64,000 nucleotides of DNA from an uncultured Pelagibacteraceae bacterium (GCA_902587515.1 CACILM010000005.1:1-64000); one strand, 5' to 3'; counted from the stretch's first letter, positions 1 through 10,400 are shown. Translations and numbers: made by a program. Notes: generated by a model not told the origin, from the letters alone.

Positions 1-984
1 TTTTCAGGCTTTAAAGGCTTAAATACTTTTAAAAAATCAGATTTAGAAACTCAAAAAGCCATTTTAGAACTTAAAGAAAAAGAACAAAAAACTATTCTAG
101 ATACTGCTTTTGCTTATTACGATCTAATCTATAAGACTAAAAATGAAAGGGACAATATTTTAAATGTGAATTTATTTGAAAGACAGGTGGAGTATGATAA
201 TGCTAGAGTGCAAAAAGGAGAAGTAAGTCTCACAGATTTAGCCCAATCGGAATCATCTCTTGCAGGCGCAAATGCAAATTTAATTAAAGCAAAAACTGAG
301 CTTTTATCTTCTATATCAAATTTTGAAAGAGTGACTAGAGTGAATGCACCAAATATTGAAAATCTAAATGGAAAAGAAATTTTAGTATTGCCTAACTCTT
401 TAAATTCTGCTCAAGAAATATCTAATTTAAACAATATAAATCTTTTAATTTCTAAATTAAATTTTGAAATTTCTAAAAAAGAACTTAATATAGAAAGATC
501 TAGATTTTCTCCATCAGCCTCAATTGAGGTGTCCAAAACTGAGAATAACGATTTTAGCTCAACCGTAGATGAAAAAGATGAGGAAAAAGTGAAGGCAACA
601 ATTACATGGCCAATAATAAAAGGTGGTGAAAATATTTCTGCTATAAAAAAGGCTACTTTTAATAAACAACGATATCAACTTCTTTTAGAGGACGCAAAAA
701 ATAAAATTTATATAGACACTTCAAATTCATGGTCTAAATACCAATCAACAAAAAGTGTGCTTGAAGCCACTAGGGCTCAACTTAAAGCGGCTGAAATTGC
801 TAATGAGGGAATTACACTTGAATATGATTCTGGTAACACTCGTACTACTCTCGAGGTTATTCAATCAAGAAGTCTTTTATTTGAGGCTAGGATAGCCTTC
901 GCAAAAGCGGAGAGAGACTTTATGACTTCTCAATTTGAGCTAGCCAAGCAAATAGGAACATTATCTAAAAATTCTTTAAAATAG
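1..984 (+). CDS. tolC: TolC-family outer-membrane efflux channel, 3' part only
   Basis: The reading frame is open from the first base of the window, so the gene begins upstream; 327 residues are visible. The protein is rich in long Ala/Glu/Lys helices with the Leu/Asn/Ser-rich heptads typical of the periplasmic helical barrel of TolC-type outer-membrane factors. The visible part ends in the usual pattern, a helix with a 'TLEVIQSRSLLFEA' segment followed by a short polar tail. TolC proteins trimerise in the outer membrane and dock with RND or ABC pumps for export. An internal ATG at 166 is not the true start because homologous coding sequence continues upstream. It lies 91 bp before recA in the same direction, probably in a separate unit. 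Confidence 0.85.
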   Translation, partial: FSGFKGLNTFKKSDLETQKAILELKEKEQKTILDTAFAYYDLIYKTKNERDNILNVNLFERQVEYDNARVQKGEVSLTDLAQSESSLAGANANLIKAKTELLSSISNFERVTRVNAPNIENLNGKEILVLPNSLNSAQEISNLNNINLLISKLNFEISKKELNIERSRFSPSASIEVSKTENNDFSSTVDEKDEEKVKATITWPIIKGGENISAIKKATFNKQRYQLLLEDAKNKIYIDTSNSWSKYQSTKSVLEATRAQLKAAEIANEGITLEYDSGNTRTTLEVIQSRSLLFEARIAFAKAERDFMTSQFELAKQIGTLSKNSLK

Positions 985-1008
985 TCATATTTTACTGAGT
1001 TATTTAAA

Positions 1009-1046
1009 GTTCTTGATAAAAAGAACAAAATGTGTACATTTAATAT
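1009..1046 (+). promoter_or_regulatory. Candidate recA promoter/operator region with a 6-bp inverted repeat
   Basis: A perfect inverted repeat, GTTCTT-N6-AAGAAC, occupies 1009-1026. The second arm also starts a GAAC-N7-GTAC element (1023-1037), one base away from the alphaproteobacterial SOS box form GAAC-N7-GAAC. A TTGATA hexamer (1013-1018) and AT-rich TAATAT (1041-1046) could be promoter elements, but their spacing is not ideal. This could be a LexA operator or simply a weak tolC terminator. I infer a control site only from its position and symmetry. Confidence 0.3.
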
Positions 1047-1075
1047 AACGATTCGAACATAAAAAAAGGATAAAA

Positions 1076-2179
1076 ATGACAAAAAATAACTTAAAAGTCG
1101 TAAAAACCGACAATAAAAAACAGCAAGAATTAAAGGAAAAAAATAAGTCTTTAGAGGCAGCCATTAGTCAAATAGATCAAAACTTCGGAAAAGGTTCTGT
1201 GATGAGACTTGGCCAGCAACAGGCTCTTGATGTAGAGGCCATTTCAACAGGTTCATTGAGTTTAGACCTAGCCTTAGGCATAGGAGGCCTGCCAAAAGGT
1301 AGAATTATTGAAATTTATGGACCTGAGTCCTCAGGAAAAACCACTTTAGCTTTGCAAGTAGTAGCTGAAGCTCAAAAAGCCGGTGGTATTTGTGCATTTG
1401 TTGATGCCGAACATGCGATGGACCCGGTTTATGCTAAAAAGTTAGGAGTAAAAACCGAAGAGCTATTAATTTCTCAACCAGATACTGGTGAACAAGCTTT
1501 AGAAATAACTGATACATTAATTAAGTCGGGATCCATCTCTGTTTTAGTGGTAGACTCAGTTGCTGCCCTAACTCCTAAAGCAGAGCTCGAAGGTGAAATG
1601 GGCGACCATCACGTTGGTTTACAATCTAGATTGATGAGTCAAGCTTTAAGAAAGATTACTGGATCAGTATCTAAATCAAACACAATGGTGATATTTATAA
1701 ACCAAATAAGAATGAAGATCGGAGTGATGTTTGGTAATCCCGAAACTACTTCCGGCGGAAATGCACTCAAATTTTATTCATCAGTAAGAATGGATATAAG
1801 AAGAATAGGAGCTATTAAAGAAAAAGATCAAATCATAGGAAACTCAACAAGAGTAAAAGTGATTAAGAACAAGGTAGCACCTCCATTCAAAGTTGTTGAA
1901 TTTGATTTAATGTACGGAAAAGGAATAAGCAAATTAGGTGAGTTAATCGACCTTGGAACTAAAGCAGGCGTGGTAGAAAAATCAGGCGCATGGTATGCTT
2001 ATAAAGGTGAGAAAATAGGTCAAGGTAGAGAAAATGCAAAAATCTACCTTCAAAAAAATCCAAATGTTGCTGGAGAAATAGAAAAAATTATTAGAGATGA
2101 GGCTTCAGCAATTAGTAAAGAGCTAGAGGGAAATCCTTCAGCAAGCGAAAAAATCAGCGATAAAAAAGAGGAAGAATAA
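1076..2179 (+). CDS. recA: Recombinase RecA
   Basis: RecA forms ATP-dependent filaments on single-stranded DNA, catalyses strand exchange and stimulates LexA-type self-cleavage. The 367-residue length is normal. The Walker A motif GPESSGKTT lies at about residues 82-90, and the family signatures '[14 protein letters not shown]' and '[17 protein letters not shown]' are intact. The C-terminus is the usual acidic, poorly conserved tail (KKEEE). The ATG at 1076 is preceded by AAAAAAAGGA, a good ribosome-binding site. A strong terminator follows at 2199, so recA looks like a single-gene unit. Identification is essentially certain. Confidence 0.98.
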   Translation: MTKNNLKVVKTDNKKQQELKEKNKSLEAAISQIDQNFGKGSVMRLGQQQALDVEAISTGSLSLDLALGIGGLPKGRIIEIYGPESSGKTTLALQVVAEAQKAGGICAFVDAEHAMDPVYAKKLGVKTEELLISQPDTGEQALEITDTLIKSGSISVLVVDSVAALTPKAELEGEMGDHHVGLQSRLMSQALRKITGSVSKSNTMVIFINQIRMKIGVMFGNPETTSGGNALKFYSSVRMDIRRIGAIKEKDQIIGNSTRVKVIKNKVAPPFKVVEFDLMYGKGISKLGELIDLGTKAGVVEKSGAWYAYKGEKIGQGRENAKIYLQKNPNVAGEIEKIIRDEASAISKELEGNPSASEKISDKKEEE

Positions 2180-2198
2180 TATCTAAGCCATCAATTCA

Positions 2199-2229
2199 AC
2201 GGGAGGTTTAATTTAAATCTCCCGTTTCT
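2199..2229 (+). terminator. Rho-independent terminator after recA
   Basis: ACGGGAG (2199-2205) pairs perfectly with CTCCCGT (2219-2225). The pairing extends inward through a G-T wobble and four A-T pairs to a three-base loop (2211-2213), about 12 bp of stem in all. A short T-rich stretch (TTTCT) follows. It sits 20 bp after the recA stop. It is the best intrinsic terminator in the window, where most gene ends have none. Confidence 0.8.
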
Positions 2230-2296
2230 CATGAAATATCAACTTTAAATTGACTTAATCTACATTTAGTAGCTTAAAAAAAAGTGTCAAAAATAC

Positions 2297-2336
2297 ATGT
2301 GTACAATCTAGTTCAGATTGGTTTTAATTATATATT
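2297..2336 (+). promoter_or_regulatory. Candidate operator/promoter of the aldehyde dehydrogenase gene
   Basis: A perfect inverted repeat CAATCT-N5-AGATTG (2304-2320) is followed by TATATT (2331-2336), a possible -10 box, about 20 bp before the start codon. The 9-mer ATGTGTACA (2297-2305) overlaps the repeat and also occurs upstream of recA at 1030-1038. The palindrome looks like a dimeric repressor site, but no regulator gene is adjacent. This call is inference from symmetry and position. Confidence 0.3.
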
Positions 2337-2354
2337 AGAACAAAAGGGGGAAAA

Positions 2355-3908
2355 ATGAGTACACAACAAGCATCAAGCTCGAAAGTGTCTTCATCTTTAG
2401 ATACCTCTCATTTGAAGGTTAAATTTCCATTTAAAGCTAAATATGGAAACTACATTAACGGAAAATTTGTAGAACCTAAATCAGGAAAGTATTTCGATAA
2501 TACTACTCCTATCACTAATGAAGTTATCTGTAAGGTGCCACGATCGAATGAAAAAGACGTAGATTTTGCTCTTGACGCAGCCCACGCAGCATTTCCTGCT
2601 TGGGGAAAAACATCAATCACTGAGAGATCAAATATACTCTTAAAGATTGCTGATGTTATAGAGAAAAATCTAAACGTTCTAGCAACAGCAGAGTGTTTAG
2701 ACAATGGTAAGCCTATCAGAGAATGTATGGCTGCAGATTTACCTTTGGTAATCGATCATTGGAGATATTTTGCGGGCGTAATAAGAGCAGAGGAAGGTTC
2801 AGTCGCTGAAATAAGTAACAGCGAATACTCTTACCATATACCTGAGCCATTAGGTGTAGTTGGTCAGATAATACCATGGAACTTCCCATTGTTAATGGCT
2901 ACATGGAAATTAGCTCCAGCACTGGCAGCTGGAAACTGTGTAGTTTTGAAACCAGCTGAACAAACACCAGCATCAATTATGCTTTTAATGGAACTTATAG
3001 GAGATCTGTTACCAGCAGGTGTTGTTAACGTTGTAAGCGGATATGGTCTTGAAGCAGGTAAACCTTTAGCTTCTTCAAAAAGAATTAAGAAGATTGCTTT
3101 TACAGGTGAAACTACAACTGGACGTTTGATCATGCAGTATGCATCTCAAAACTTAATTCCAATTACCTTAGAATTAGGTGGTAAATCGCCAAATATCTTC
3201 TTTGAAGATGTTATGGCTAAAGATGATGACTTCTTTGATAAATGTTTAGAAGGTTTCGCTATGTTTACGCTTAACCAAGGGGAAGTTTGTACTTGTCCAA
3301 GCAGAGCTTTAATTCAAAAATCTATCTATGATAAATTCATGGAAAAAGCGATTGCAAGAACTAAAGCTGTGAAACAAGACAATCCTTTGAAAATGGAAAC
3401 TATGATTGGAGCACAAGCTTCACTAGAACAAATGGAAAAAATTAAGTCTTATTTAGACTTAGGTAAAAAAGAAGGTGCCAAAGTTCTATGTGGTGGAAGT
3501 GCTGCAAAAATAAATAGTGGTCTGGAAAAAGGAAACTATATCCAACCAACAATTTTTGAGGGAAAAAACAACATGCGAATATTCCAAGAAGAGATCTTTG
3601 GACCAGTTGTATCAGTTACAACATTTAAAGATGAGAAAGAAGCATTAGAAATAGCTAATGATACTCTTTACGGATTAGGAGCAGGTGTTTGGACTAGAGA
3701 CGGAAACATTGCGTACAGAATGGGTAGAGGTATTGAAGCAGGTAGAGTTTGGACAAACTGTTACCATGCATACCCAGCTCACGCTGCGTTTGGTGGATAC
3801 AAACAATCTGGTATCGGAAGAGAAACTCACAAAATGATGCTAAATCATTACAGACAAGTGAAGAACTTACACGTGTCTTACAGTGAGAAAAAATTAGGCT
3901 TCTTTTAA
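2355..3908 (+). CDS. NAD-dependent aldehyde dehydrogenase, ExaC/AcoD (AldB) type
   Basis: This enzyme oxidises an aldehyde, for example acetaldehyde, to the acid with NAD(P)+ in the cytoplasm; the true substrate cannot be read from sequence. At 517 residues it has the usual ALDH length. Visible motifs are the cofactor segment '[19 protein letters not shown]' (about 172-190), the general-base motif LELGGKSP (Glu273) and the catalytic cysteine in [11 protein letters not shown] (Cys312). The CTCPSR form is typical of the ExaC/AcoD/AldB branch. The start follows AAAAGGGGGAAAA, a strong ribosome-binding site. The gene is bounded by a terminator upstream and a hairpin downstream, and is followed by a DUF779 gene, the known companion of this ALDH branch. 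Confidence 0.93.
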   Translation: MSTQQASSSKVSSSLDTSHLKVKFPFKAKYGNYINGKFVEPKSGKYFDNTTPITNEVICKVPRSNEKDVDFALDAAHAAFPAWGKTSITERSNILLKIADVIEKNLNVLATAECLDNGKPIRECMAADLPLVIDHWRYFAGVIRAEEGSVAEISNSEYSYHIPEPLGVVGQIIPWNFPLLMATWKLAPALAAGNCVVLKPAEQTPASIMLLMELIGDLLPAGVVNVVSGYGLEAGKPLASSKRIKKIAFTGETTTGRLIMQYASQNLIPITLELGGKSPNIFFEDVMAKDDDFFDKCLEGFAMFTLNQGEVCTCPSRALIQKSIYDKFMEKAIARTKAVKQDNPLKMETMIGAQASLEQMEKIKSYLDLGKKEGAKVLCGGSAAKINSGLEKGNYIQPTIFEGKNNMRIFQEEIFGPVVSVTTFKDEKEALEIANDTLYGLGAGVWTRDGNIAYRMGRGIEAGRVWTNCYHAYPAHAAFGGYKQSGIGRETHKMMLNHYRQVKNLHVSYSEKKLGFF

Positions 3909-3923
3909 CCAATAATATATAAT

Positions 3924-3948
3924 GGCCCATGATTCTAAATCATGGGCC
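3924..3948 (+). other. Perfect 11-bp intergenic hairpin between the ALDH and DUF779 genes
   Basis: GGCCCATGATT (3924-3934) pairs without mismatch with AATCATGGGCC (3938-3948) around a three-base loop. It begins 16 bp after the ALDH stop. There is no T-run on either side, so it is not a canonical terminator; it may protect the upstream mRNA 3' end or attenuate the downstream gene. The second arm contains an ATG (3942) in frame with DUF779 that would be buried in the stem. Confidence 0.7.
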
Positions 3949-3959
3949 GAAATATAGAA

Positions 3960-4316
3960 ATGAAAGTATCATTTACATTATCAGCAAAAAAACTATTAAG
4001 TGAAATTAAAGAAGTTCACGGTGATGATCTTTTGTTTCATCAATCAGGCGGATGTTGTGATGGCAGTGCGCCTATGTGTTTTCCAGCAAAAGAATATCAA
4101 GTAGGTAATAGTGATGTAAAACTGGGGGAGGTAGATGGAACACCTTTTTATATGAATGAGGATCAATACGAAAAGTGGAAACACACAGATCTTACAATTG
4201 ATGCAGTTAAAGGAATTGGAGGGATGTTTTCATTAGATAATGGTACAGGACAAAGATTTCTTACAAAATCTGAAATATGCGTTGTTGTAGACAACGATAA
4301 AAAGCAGACTAATTAA
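3960..4316 (+). CDS. DUF779 protein, companion of ExaC/AcoD-type ALDH
   Basis: This small protein (about 118 residues from ATG 3960) matches the DUF779 family, whose genes usually sit beside ExaC/AcoD-type aldehyde dehydrogenase genes. The Cys-containing segment 'HQSGGCCDGSAPMC' near the N-terminus and 'GGMFSLDNGTGQRFLTKSEIC' at the C-terminus are family features. The biochemical role is unknown; maturation or regulation of the neighbouring dehydrogenase is a guess from context. An in-frame ATG at 3942 lies inside the hairpin and would add six residues with no family similarity, so I prefer 3960, although no clear ribosome-binding site precedes either. Confidence 0.85.
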   Translation: MKVSFTLSAKKLLSEIKEVHGDDLLFHQSGGCCDGSAPMCFPAKEYQVGNSDVKLGEVDGTPFYMNEDQYEKWKHTDLTIDAVKGIGGMFSLDNGTGQRFLTKSEICVVVDNDKKQTN

Positions 4317-4359
4317 TCTCTTTATAGACAAGTTCTAAAATATCTGTATTTAATTAAAT

Positions 4360-7035
4360 ATGGGCCAAATTTTACTTACTGATGTCAGAAAAAAATTCTT
4401 AGATTATTTTAAAAAAAACAATCATAAGATTGTAGACTCTAGCAACTTAGTTCCAAATAATGATCCTACCTTGATGTTTACCAACTCAGGCATGGTTCAA
4501 TTTAAAAATGTTTTCACAGGTTTAGAAAAAAGAGATTATAAAACTGCTACAACATCTCAAAAATGTGTAAGGGCAGGAGGAAAACATAATGATTTAGAAA
4601 ATGTTGGTTACACTCCTAGACACCACACTTTTTTTGAAATGTTGGGAAATTTCTCTTTCGGAGATTATTTCAAAGAACAAGCTATTCATCATGCTTGGAA
4701 TCTTTTAACTAAAGACTTTAATTTATCTAAAGAAAAATTATTAGTTACTGTTTTTCATGAAGATAATGATGCATTTAATCTTTGGAAAAAAATTGCTGGA
4801 TTAAATGAAAGTAAAATTATAAAAATTTCAACATCTGATAACTTTTGGTCAATGGGAGACACAGGACCTTGTGGTCCTTGTTCTGAAATTTTTTATGATC
4901 ATGGCGACAAGTTACAAGGTGGTCCACCTGGAAGTCCTGACGAAGACGGTGACAGATTTATAGAAATTTGGAACCTTGTATTTATGCAGTACGAACAAAT
5001 ATCAAAAGAAAAAAGAATTGAACTGCCAAAACCCTCAGTAGATACAGGTATGGGACTTGAAAGGATGACAGCAGTTTTACAAGGTACTCACGATAACTAT
5101 AAAATTGATCACTTTCAAAAAATAATGGCTGCTTCATCTGATTTAACAAAAACTCCAATCGACAGCAAAACAATAGCAAGCCACAGAGTTATCGCTGATC
5201 ACTTAAGAGCATCTAGTTTTTTAATTGCTGAAGGAATATTACCTTCTAATGAAGGTCGAGGATATGTTTTAAGAAGAATTATGAGAAGAGGGATGAGACA
5301 CGCTCATTCTTTAGGTAGCAAAAATCCTGTTTTTTATAAACTTTTTGAAGTTTTACTTAACGAGATGCAAAACAGTTATCCAGAATTAATAAACGGTAGA
5401 GAGTTGATAGTTGAAACTCTTAAAAACGAGGAAGAGAAATTTTCTTCTCTTTTAGTGCGCGGTATGAAAATACTCGAAGAAAATTTAAATAAAGTCCAAA
5501 ATAAAACCTTTCCAGGTTTAGAAGCCTTTAAATTATATGATACCTATGGTTTCCCTTTAGATTTGACCGCTGATATCTTAAGAAGTAAAGACATTAAAGT
5601 AGATAGTGACGGATTTGAGAGGGAGATGGAAAAAAGTAAAAATTTAGCTAGAGCAAATTGGAAAGGATCTGGAGATAAGTCTGTTGAGGAAAGATGGTTT
5701 AAAGTTAGAGAGGAACTAAGCCCTACTGAATTTTTAGGTTATGAATTTGATAAAGCTGAAGGTGTAATAATAAAAATTTCAAAAAAAGAAAAATTCGTTG
5801 AATCTGCTAGCGCTGGAGATGAAATAGAAGTCATAACTAATCAAACTCCATTTTACGGAGAGTCTGGCGGCCAAGTAGGTGATCAGGGTTATATTTTTAA
5901 CTCAAGTTGTAAAATTAAAATAAATGATACACAAAAAAAAATGGGCGATTTATTTGTTCACCATGGAAAAGTTGAAAAAGGTTCAATTTCAATTGGGCAA
6001 AGCGTTAATTTAAAAATAGATGTGTTAAAAAGAAATAATTCTAAAGCAAATCATTCAGCCACTCATTTATTGCATGAGTCATTAAGAAGAACACTGGGAA
6101 AGCATGTGACACAAAAAGGATCATTAGTCTCACCTGAAAGGTTAAGATTTGATTTTAGTCATAACAAACCTATTGAAAAAGAGGAAATGACTAAAATTAA
6201 TAATATGGTTAATGAAATAGTAGAGGGTTCTTCTGATGTGCAAACAAGAATAATGACCCCAAAGGAGGCAGTTAATATGGGTGCTCTTGCATTATTTGGG
6301 GAGAAGTATGGGGATGAAGTAAGAGTAGTTTTTATGGGTAAGGAAAATAATGGTTTCTTCTCAACAGAATTATGTGGAGGAACTCATGTAAAAAATACTA
6401 AAGAAGTTGGTAAGTTTAAAGTAATAAGCCAATCATCTATTGCATCAGGAGTGAGAAGGGTCGAGGCATTAAGAGACAAGAAATTAGAAGAATACGAAAA
6501 AATACAAAAGAAAGACAAATCTCTGAAAGAATCTAATCTTAAAAAAGATATAAAACTTATTAAAAATGAACTACTAAAATTGAAAATTGAACCTTATTAT
6601 AAAGAAGATTTAGATCTGTCTGAAAATTTAAAAAATTTGAATAAACAGCTTAACAAAGTAAAAATTGAAGGTATCAAGAAAGATAAAAGTAAAAATATAA
6701 TCAAGGATAAAAAAATCGGGAATGTATTAATTCGAGAACAAACTTTAAAAGATTTTCCTCCAAAAGAATTGAGGAGTGTAATTGATCAAGGAAAAAAAGA
6801 TATCAAATCTGGAATAATAATTAGTATTTCGACTTTTGAAGATAAGGTCGGTTTAGCTGTAGGAATTTCTAAAGACTTAACATCAAAATATGATGCTGTC
6901 GATTTAGTAAAAGCTGCATCTGCTATTTTGGGTGGCAAAGGTGGTGGTGGTAGAAAAGATTTTGCTCAAGCCGGTGGTGTAGATCAAAACAAAATTGAGG
7001 ATGCTTTTAAAGAAATATCTAAAAAAATTAGTTAA
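4360..7035 (+). CDS. alaS: Alanyl-tRNA synthetase
   Basis: This class II synthetase charges tRNA-Ala. The 891-residue protein has the standard order: catalytic core (motif 1 region '[15 protein letters not shown]', then '[15 protein letters not shown]'), a tRNA-recognition domain, the editing domain with the zinc ligands HSATH and CGGTH, and the C-Ala/DHHA1 region ending in [16 protein letters not shown]. The length is normal. Its last 8 bp overlap the end of icd, which runs the other way, so no terminator fits between them. Identification is certain. Confidence 0.98.
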   Translation: MGQILLTDVRKKFLDYFKKNNHKIVDSSNLVPNNDPTLMFTNSGMVQFKNVFTGLEKRDYKTATTSQKCVRAGGKHNDLENVGYTPRHHTFFEMLGNFSFGDYFKEQAIHHAWNLLTKDFNLSKEKLLVTVFHEDNDAFNLWKKIAGLNESKIIKISTSDNFWSMGDTGPCGPCSEIFYDHGDKLQGGPPGSPDEDGDRFIEIWNLVFMQYEQISKEKRIELPKPSVDTGMGLERMTAVLQGTHDNYKIDHFQKIMAASSDLTKTPIDSKTIASHRVIADHLRASSFLIAEGILPSNEGRGYVLRRIMRRGMRHAHSLGSKNPVFYKLFEVLLNEMQNSYPELINGRELIVETLKNEEEKFSSLLVRGMKILEENLNKVQNKTFPGLEAFKLYDTYGFPLDLTADILRSKDIKVDSDGFEREMEKSKNLARANWKGSGDKSVEERWFKVREELSPTEFLGYEFDKAEGVIIKISKKEKFVESASAGDEIEVITNQTPFYGESGGQVGDQGYIFNSSCKIKINDTQKKMGDLFVHHGKVEKGSISIGQSVNLKIDVLKRNNSKANHSATHLLHESLRRTLGKHVTQKGSLVSPERLRFDFSHNKPIEKEEMTKINNMVNEIVEGSSDVQTRIMTPKEAVNMGALALFGEKYGDEVRVVFMGKENNGFFSTELCGGTHVKNTKEVGKFKVISQSSIASGVRRVEALRDKKLEEYEKIQKKDKSLKESNLKKDIKLIKNELLKLKIEPYYKEDLDLSENLKNLNKQLNKVKIEGIKKDKSKNIIKDKKIGNVLIREQTLKDFPPKELRSVIDQGKKDIKSGIIISISTFEDKVGLAVGISKDLTSKYDAVDLVKAASAILGGKGGGGRKDFAQAGGVDQNKIEDAFKEISKKIS

Positions 7036-8242
7036 GTTTCTTCTTTAAATTTCCATCAATAGCTTCCAAGAATTGACTCGTGGTTAGATATTTATTTGAT
7101 TTATCTATTAAAATTGCTAAATCTTTAGTCATTGAACCGCTTTCTACTGTTTTAACACATACTTCCTCAACATTATTAGAAAATTTAACTAGTTCCTCGT
7201 TCCCATCAAGTTTTCCTCTGTGAGCTAAACCCCTTGTCCAAGCAAATATAGATGCTATTGGGTTTGTAGAAGTTTCTTTACCTTGTTGGTGCATTCTATA
7301 ATGTCTAGTAACAGTTCCATGAGCAGCTTCTGACTCGACTGTTTTGCCGTCTGGCGTCATTAACACGCTAGTCATGAGACCTAAAGATCCAAATCCCTGA
7401 GCAACAGTGTCAGACTGTACGTCACCATCGTAATTCTTACACGCCCAAACGTATCCACCATTCCATTTCATAGCGCATGCAACCATGTCATCAATTAATC
7501 TATGTTCGTAAGTAATATTTGCCTTTTTAAAATTATCAGAAAATTCTTTTTCAAAAACTTCTTGGAAAAGATCTTTAAACCTTCCATCATATGCTTTAAG
7601 GATTGTGTTTTTAGTAGACAAATAAACTGGCCATTTTCTTCCAAGACCGTAATTCATACATGCTCTTGCAAAATTTTTAATAGAATCATCTAAATTGTAC
7701 ATTGTAAGAGCAGTTCCAGATCCGGGAAAATCAAAAACTTTAAACTCTTTCTTATCTTTTCCATTTTTTGAAGTCCATTTGACTTCCAAATTTCCTTCAC
7801 CTGGTATAAGAAAATCAGTGGCTCGGTACTGATCACCAAAAGCATGTCTTCCTATCACTATTGGTTTTGTCCAACCGGGAACTAATTTAGGAACATTTTT
7901 ACAAATAATTGGCTCTCTAAAAACTGTACCACCTAAGATATTTCTAATAGTACCATTTGGCGATCTCCACATTTTTTTTAGTTTAAATTCTTCTACACGA
8001 GCTTCGTCGGGTGTAATAGTTGCACATTTCACGCCTACTCCATGTTGTTTGATTGCATTTGCCGCATCTACCGTAATTTGGTCATCAGTTTTGTCTCGAC
8101 TCTCCATACCAAGATCATAGTATTTAAGATCTATCTCAAGATATGGCTTAATTAGCTTATCTTTTATAAACGACCATATAATTCTGGTCATTTCGTCACC
8201 ATCTAATTCAACTACCGGATTTTTAACTTTTATTTTTGCCAT
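7028..8242 (-). CDS. icd: Isocitrate dehydrogenase, NADP-dependent (homodimeric, eukaryote-like type)
   Basis: The enzyme converts isocitrate to 2-oxoglutarate and CO2 in the TCA cycle. At 404 residues, with the N-terminal '[16 protein letters not shown]' and substrate segment '[21 protein letters not shown]', it belongs to the subfamily shared by alphaproteobacteria and mitochondria rather than the E. coli Icd type. The metal-binding segment '[20 protein letters not shown]' and the '[16 protein letters not shown]' cofactor region are intact. The 64-bp gap to psd is a divergent promoter region. The 3' end overlaps alaS by 8 bp. Confidence 0.97.
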   Translation of the reverse strand: MAKIKVKNPVVELDGDEMTRIIWSFIKDKLIKPYLEIDLKYYDLGMESRDKTDDQITVDAANAIKQHGVGVKCATITPDEARVEEFKLKKMWRSPNGTIRNILGGTVFREPIICKNVPKLVPGWTKPIVIGRHAFGDQYRATDFLIPGEGNLEVKWTSKNGKDKKEFKVFDFPGSGTALTMYNLDDSIKNFARACMNYGLGRKWPVYLSTKNTILKAYDGRFKDLFQEVFEKEFSDNFKKANITYEHRLIDDMVACAMKWNGGYVWACKNYDGDVQSDTVAQGFGSLGLMTSVLMTPDGKTVESEAAHGTVTRHYRMHQQGKETSTNPIASIFAWTRGLAHRGKLDGNEELVKFSNNVEEVCVKTVESGSMTKDLAILIDKSNKYLTTSQFLEAIDGNLKKKLN

Positions 8243-8306
8243 AAAATATTGATTGATAAACTTTGATTTTTATACATATTAGAAAAAAATTAGCAAACTT
8301 AAAATT

Positions 8307-8957
8307 ATGTTTAATACAATTTTTCCAAAGATACACAAAGAGGGCTACAAATTTTTAGCTATTTCCATTATTGTTACATTTGTTGTCTTATTTTTTTCAA
8401 AATTTATAGGTTCTATTTTGATAATTATAACAGTTTGGGTATATTATTTTTTTCGTGATCCTGAGCGTTATCCAATTAATGATGAGTCTTACTTAGTAAG
8501 TCCAGCTGATGGATTAATTACTGATGTATCTGAAAGATCTGGACCAGAAGAACTTAGATTGGAAAACACCACGTACACAAGGGTGAGTATATTTATGAAT
8601 GTTTTTAATTGTCATGTAAATAGAGTGCCTACTGCTGGTAAAATTGATGAAATTTACTATAAACCCGGAAAGTTTTTAAATGCATCTTTAGATAAGGCTA
8701 GTGAGGAAAATGAAAGAAATTTCTATAAATTAATATCAAACAAAAATAATGAAGAAATAATTATTGTTCAAATAGCAGGATTAATTGCTAGAAGAATAGT
8801 CTGTGAGGCTGAACAAGGTCAAGAATTGAAACAAGGTGATAGAATTGGAATGATAAGATTTGGTAGTAGAGTTGATTTGTATTTTAAAAACAAAAAAGTT
8901 TTAGTTAAACTAGGACAAAACGTGGTTGCTGGTGAAAGCCTAATTGCAGCAGAATAA
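8307..8957 (+). CDS. psd: Phosphatidylserine decarboxylase proenzyme (short type)
   Basis: Psd makes phosphatidylethanolamine from phosphatidylserine at the inner membrane. The 216-residue length and two N-terminal hydrophobic segments (about 15-46) fit the short PSD-A group. The self-cleavage site is the GS pair in IRFGSRVD, with Ser187 expected to become the pyruvoyl group of the small alpha chain. The conserved 'FMNVFNCHVNRVP' segment (about 96-108) is present. It overlaps pssA by one base (TAATG), which fits translational coupling of two consecutive pathway steps. Confidence 0.96.
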   Translation: MFNTIFPKIHKEGYKFLAISIIVTFVVLFFSKFIGSILIIITVWVYYFFRDPERYPINDESYLVSPADGLITDVSERSGPEELRLENTTYTRVSIFMNVFNCHVNRVPTAGKIDEIYYKPGKFLNASLDKASEENERNFYKLISNKNNEEIIIVQIAGLIARRIVCEAEQGQELKQGDRIGMIRFGSRVDLYFKNKKVLVKLGQNVVAGESLIAAE

Positions 8958-9748
8958 TGGAACCAAATAAAAAATTTAAATTAGTAACTTCAAAAAAAAC
9001 AAGATATCTTCTACCAAATATTCTTACTTTAGGTGGAGTTTGTCTTGGCATCAGCTCTATAAAATTTTCAATTGATGGTAATTTTAATCTTGCAGTTACA
9101 CTAATTTTACTTGCAGCTATTTTAGATGCCCTTGATGGCAGAGTAGCAAGATTAATAAAAGGAACTTCAGAATTTGGAAAAGAATTAGACTCTTTAACTG
9201 ATTTTGTTAGTTTTGGTATTGCGCCAGTTTTAATTTTATATTTTTGGGAACTTAATAATTATGGAAAATTAGGTTGGGCCATTGCTTTAATATATTCTGT
9301 TTGTTGTGTTCTAAGGCTAGCTAGATTTAATTTAACTAAAAATGAAAATGATCAAGATTGGAAAAATAATTTTTTTGAAGGCATTCCATCTCCTGCAGGA
9401 GGACTACTAATATTAACTCCATTAATTTACGATTTGACAGAGTTTAATCTCAATTTAAATATAAAAAGTTTTACACCTTTTCTTACAATATTAATAGCTT
9501 TGTTACTAGTAAGTAAAATACCAACACCTTCATTGAAAAAAATATCTATATCATCTAAAACGACAGTTTTTTTATTACTAACTGCTGGGATAATTTTTAT
9601 TGCACTTTTATTTTATACTTTTGAAACTCTTTTAGTATTTGGAGTTATTTATTTAATCTCAATACCGTTAAGTATTTTAATATATAAAAAACAAGAAAAA
9701 AAACACTCCTCAAAAATATCTGATGAAGATCACGAAGATGTTTTGTAA
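8957..9748 (+). CDS. pssA: Phosphatidylserine synthase (CDP-alcohol phosphatidyltransferase)
   Basis: PssA condenses CDP-diacylglycerol with serine, supplying the substrate of the psd product encoded just upstream. The CDP-alcohol phosphatidyltransferase signature DG-x2-AR-x8-G-x3-D-x3-D is complete (Asp60, Gly61, Ala64, Arg65, Gly74, Asp78, Asp82). Several membrane-spanning segments follow, for example around 90-110, 170-190 and 200-245. The 263-residue length is normal. It overlaps both neighbours by one base, so psd-pssA-rlmE form one operon. Confidence 0.95.
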   Translation: MEPNKKFKLVTSKKTRYLLPNILTLGGVCLGISSIKFSIDGNFNLAVTLILLAAILDALDGRVARLIKGTSEFGKELDSLTDFVSFGIAPVLILYFWELNNYGKLGWAIALIYSVCCVLRLARFNLTKNENDQDWKNNFFEGIPSPAGGLLILTPLIYDLTEFNLNLNIKSFTPFLTILIALLLVSKIPTPSLKKISISSKTTVFLLLTAGIIFIALLFYTFETLLVFGVIYLISIPLSILIYKKQEKKHSSKISDEDHEDVL

Positions 9749-10374
9749 TGAAAAAATCGAAAAGAGTAAAAAAAAGTAATACTTGGAAAATTAAACAGCA
9801 TAGAGATCAATTTTTTAAAAAATCAAAAACTTTAGGTTATAGATCAAGAGCAGCTTTTAAACTTATAGAACTTAATGATAAATTTAAATTTATAAGAAAA
9901 AATACAAATTTGCTAGATCTAGGGTCATGTCCAGGAGGATGGTCGCAAGTAGCTAGTAAAATTATCACTGAAGGAAAAGTTCTATCTATTGACATCAAAC
10001 AAATGAGGCCAATTTATAATGTAAAATTTTTACACTGCAATTTTTTCGAATCAAGCACAAAGGATAAAATAAATAATTATATAAAAGGAAGGTTAGATGT
10101 AATCGTCTCTGATATGGCTGCAGATACTACAGGAAATAAGTCATTAGATTCTATCAGAACAAATCAACTTTGCACTGAAGCAATAAATTTTTCGTCAAAA
10201 ATTCTTAAAAAGGATGGAATATTTGTATCAAAGCTGTTTATGGGCGAAGATTTTATTGAGGTAAAAAATCTAGCTAAATCAATATTTAAAAATGTTAATT
10301 TTTTTAAACCAAATTCTAGTAGAAAAGAATCAAAAGAAACTTATTTACATTGCCAAATTTTAAAGACTTTATAA
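9748..10374 (+). CDS. rlmE: 23S rRNA 2'-O-ribose methyltransferase RlmE (FtsJ)
   Basis: RlmE methylates U2552 of 23S rRNA late in large-subunit assembly, using S-adenosylmethionine. The 208-residue protein has the basic N-terminus and 'YRSRAAFKLIELNDKF' segment (Lys catalytic residue), the SAM-binding 'LLDLGSCPGGWSQVA' motif and the catalytic 'VSDMAAD' Asp region, followed by the C-terminal 'SKETYLHC' segment. It is coupled to pssA by a one-base overlap and followed 26 bp later by guaB. Confidence 0.95.
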   Translation: MKKSKRVKKSNTWKIKQHRDQFFKKSKTLGYRSRAAFKLIELNDKFKFIRKNTNLLDLGSCPGGWSQVASKIITEGKVLSIDIKQMRPIYNVKFLHCNFFESSTKDKINNYIKGRLDVIVSDMAADTTGNKSLDSIRTNQLCTEAINFSSKILKKDGIFVSKLFMGEDFIEVKNLAKSIFKNVNFFKPNSSRKESKETYLHCQILKTL

Positions 10375-10400
10375 ATCTTAAAAATTGTATATAAGTTTAT

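Noticed and set aside
3942-3959. Upstream in-frame ATG for the DUF779 gene
   Set aside because: It lies inside a perfect hairpin arm and the extra six residues are not family-like; ATG 3960 is preferred.
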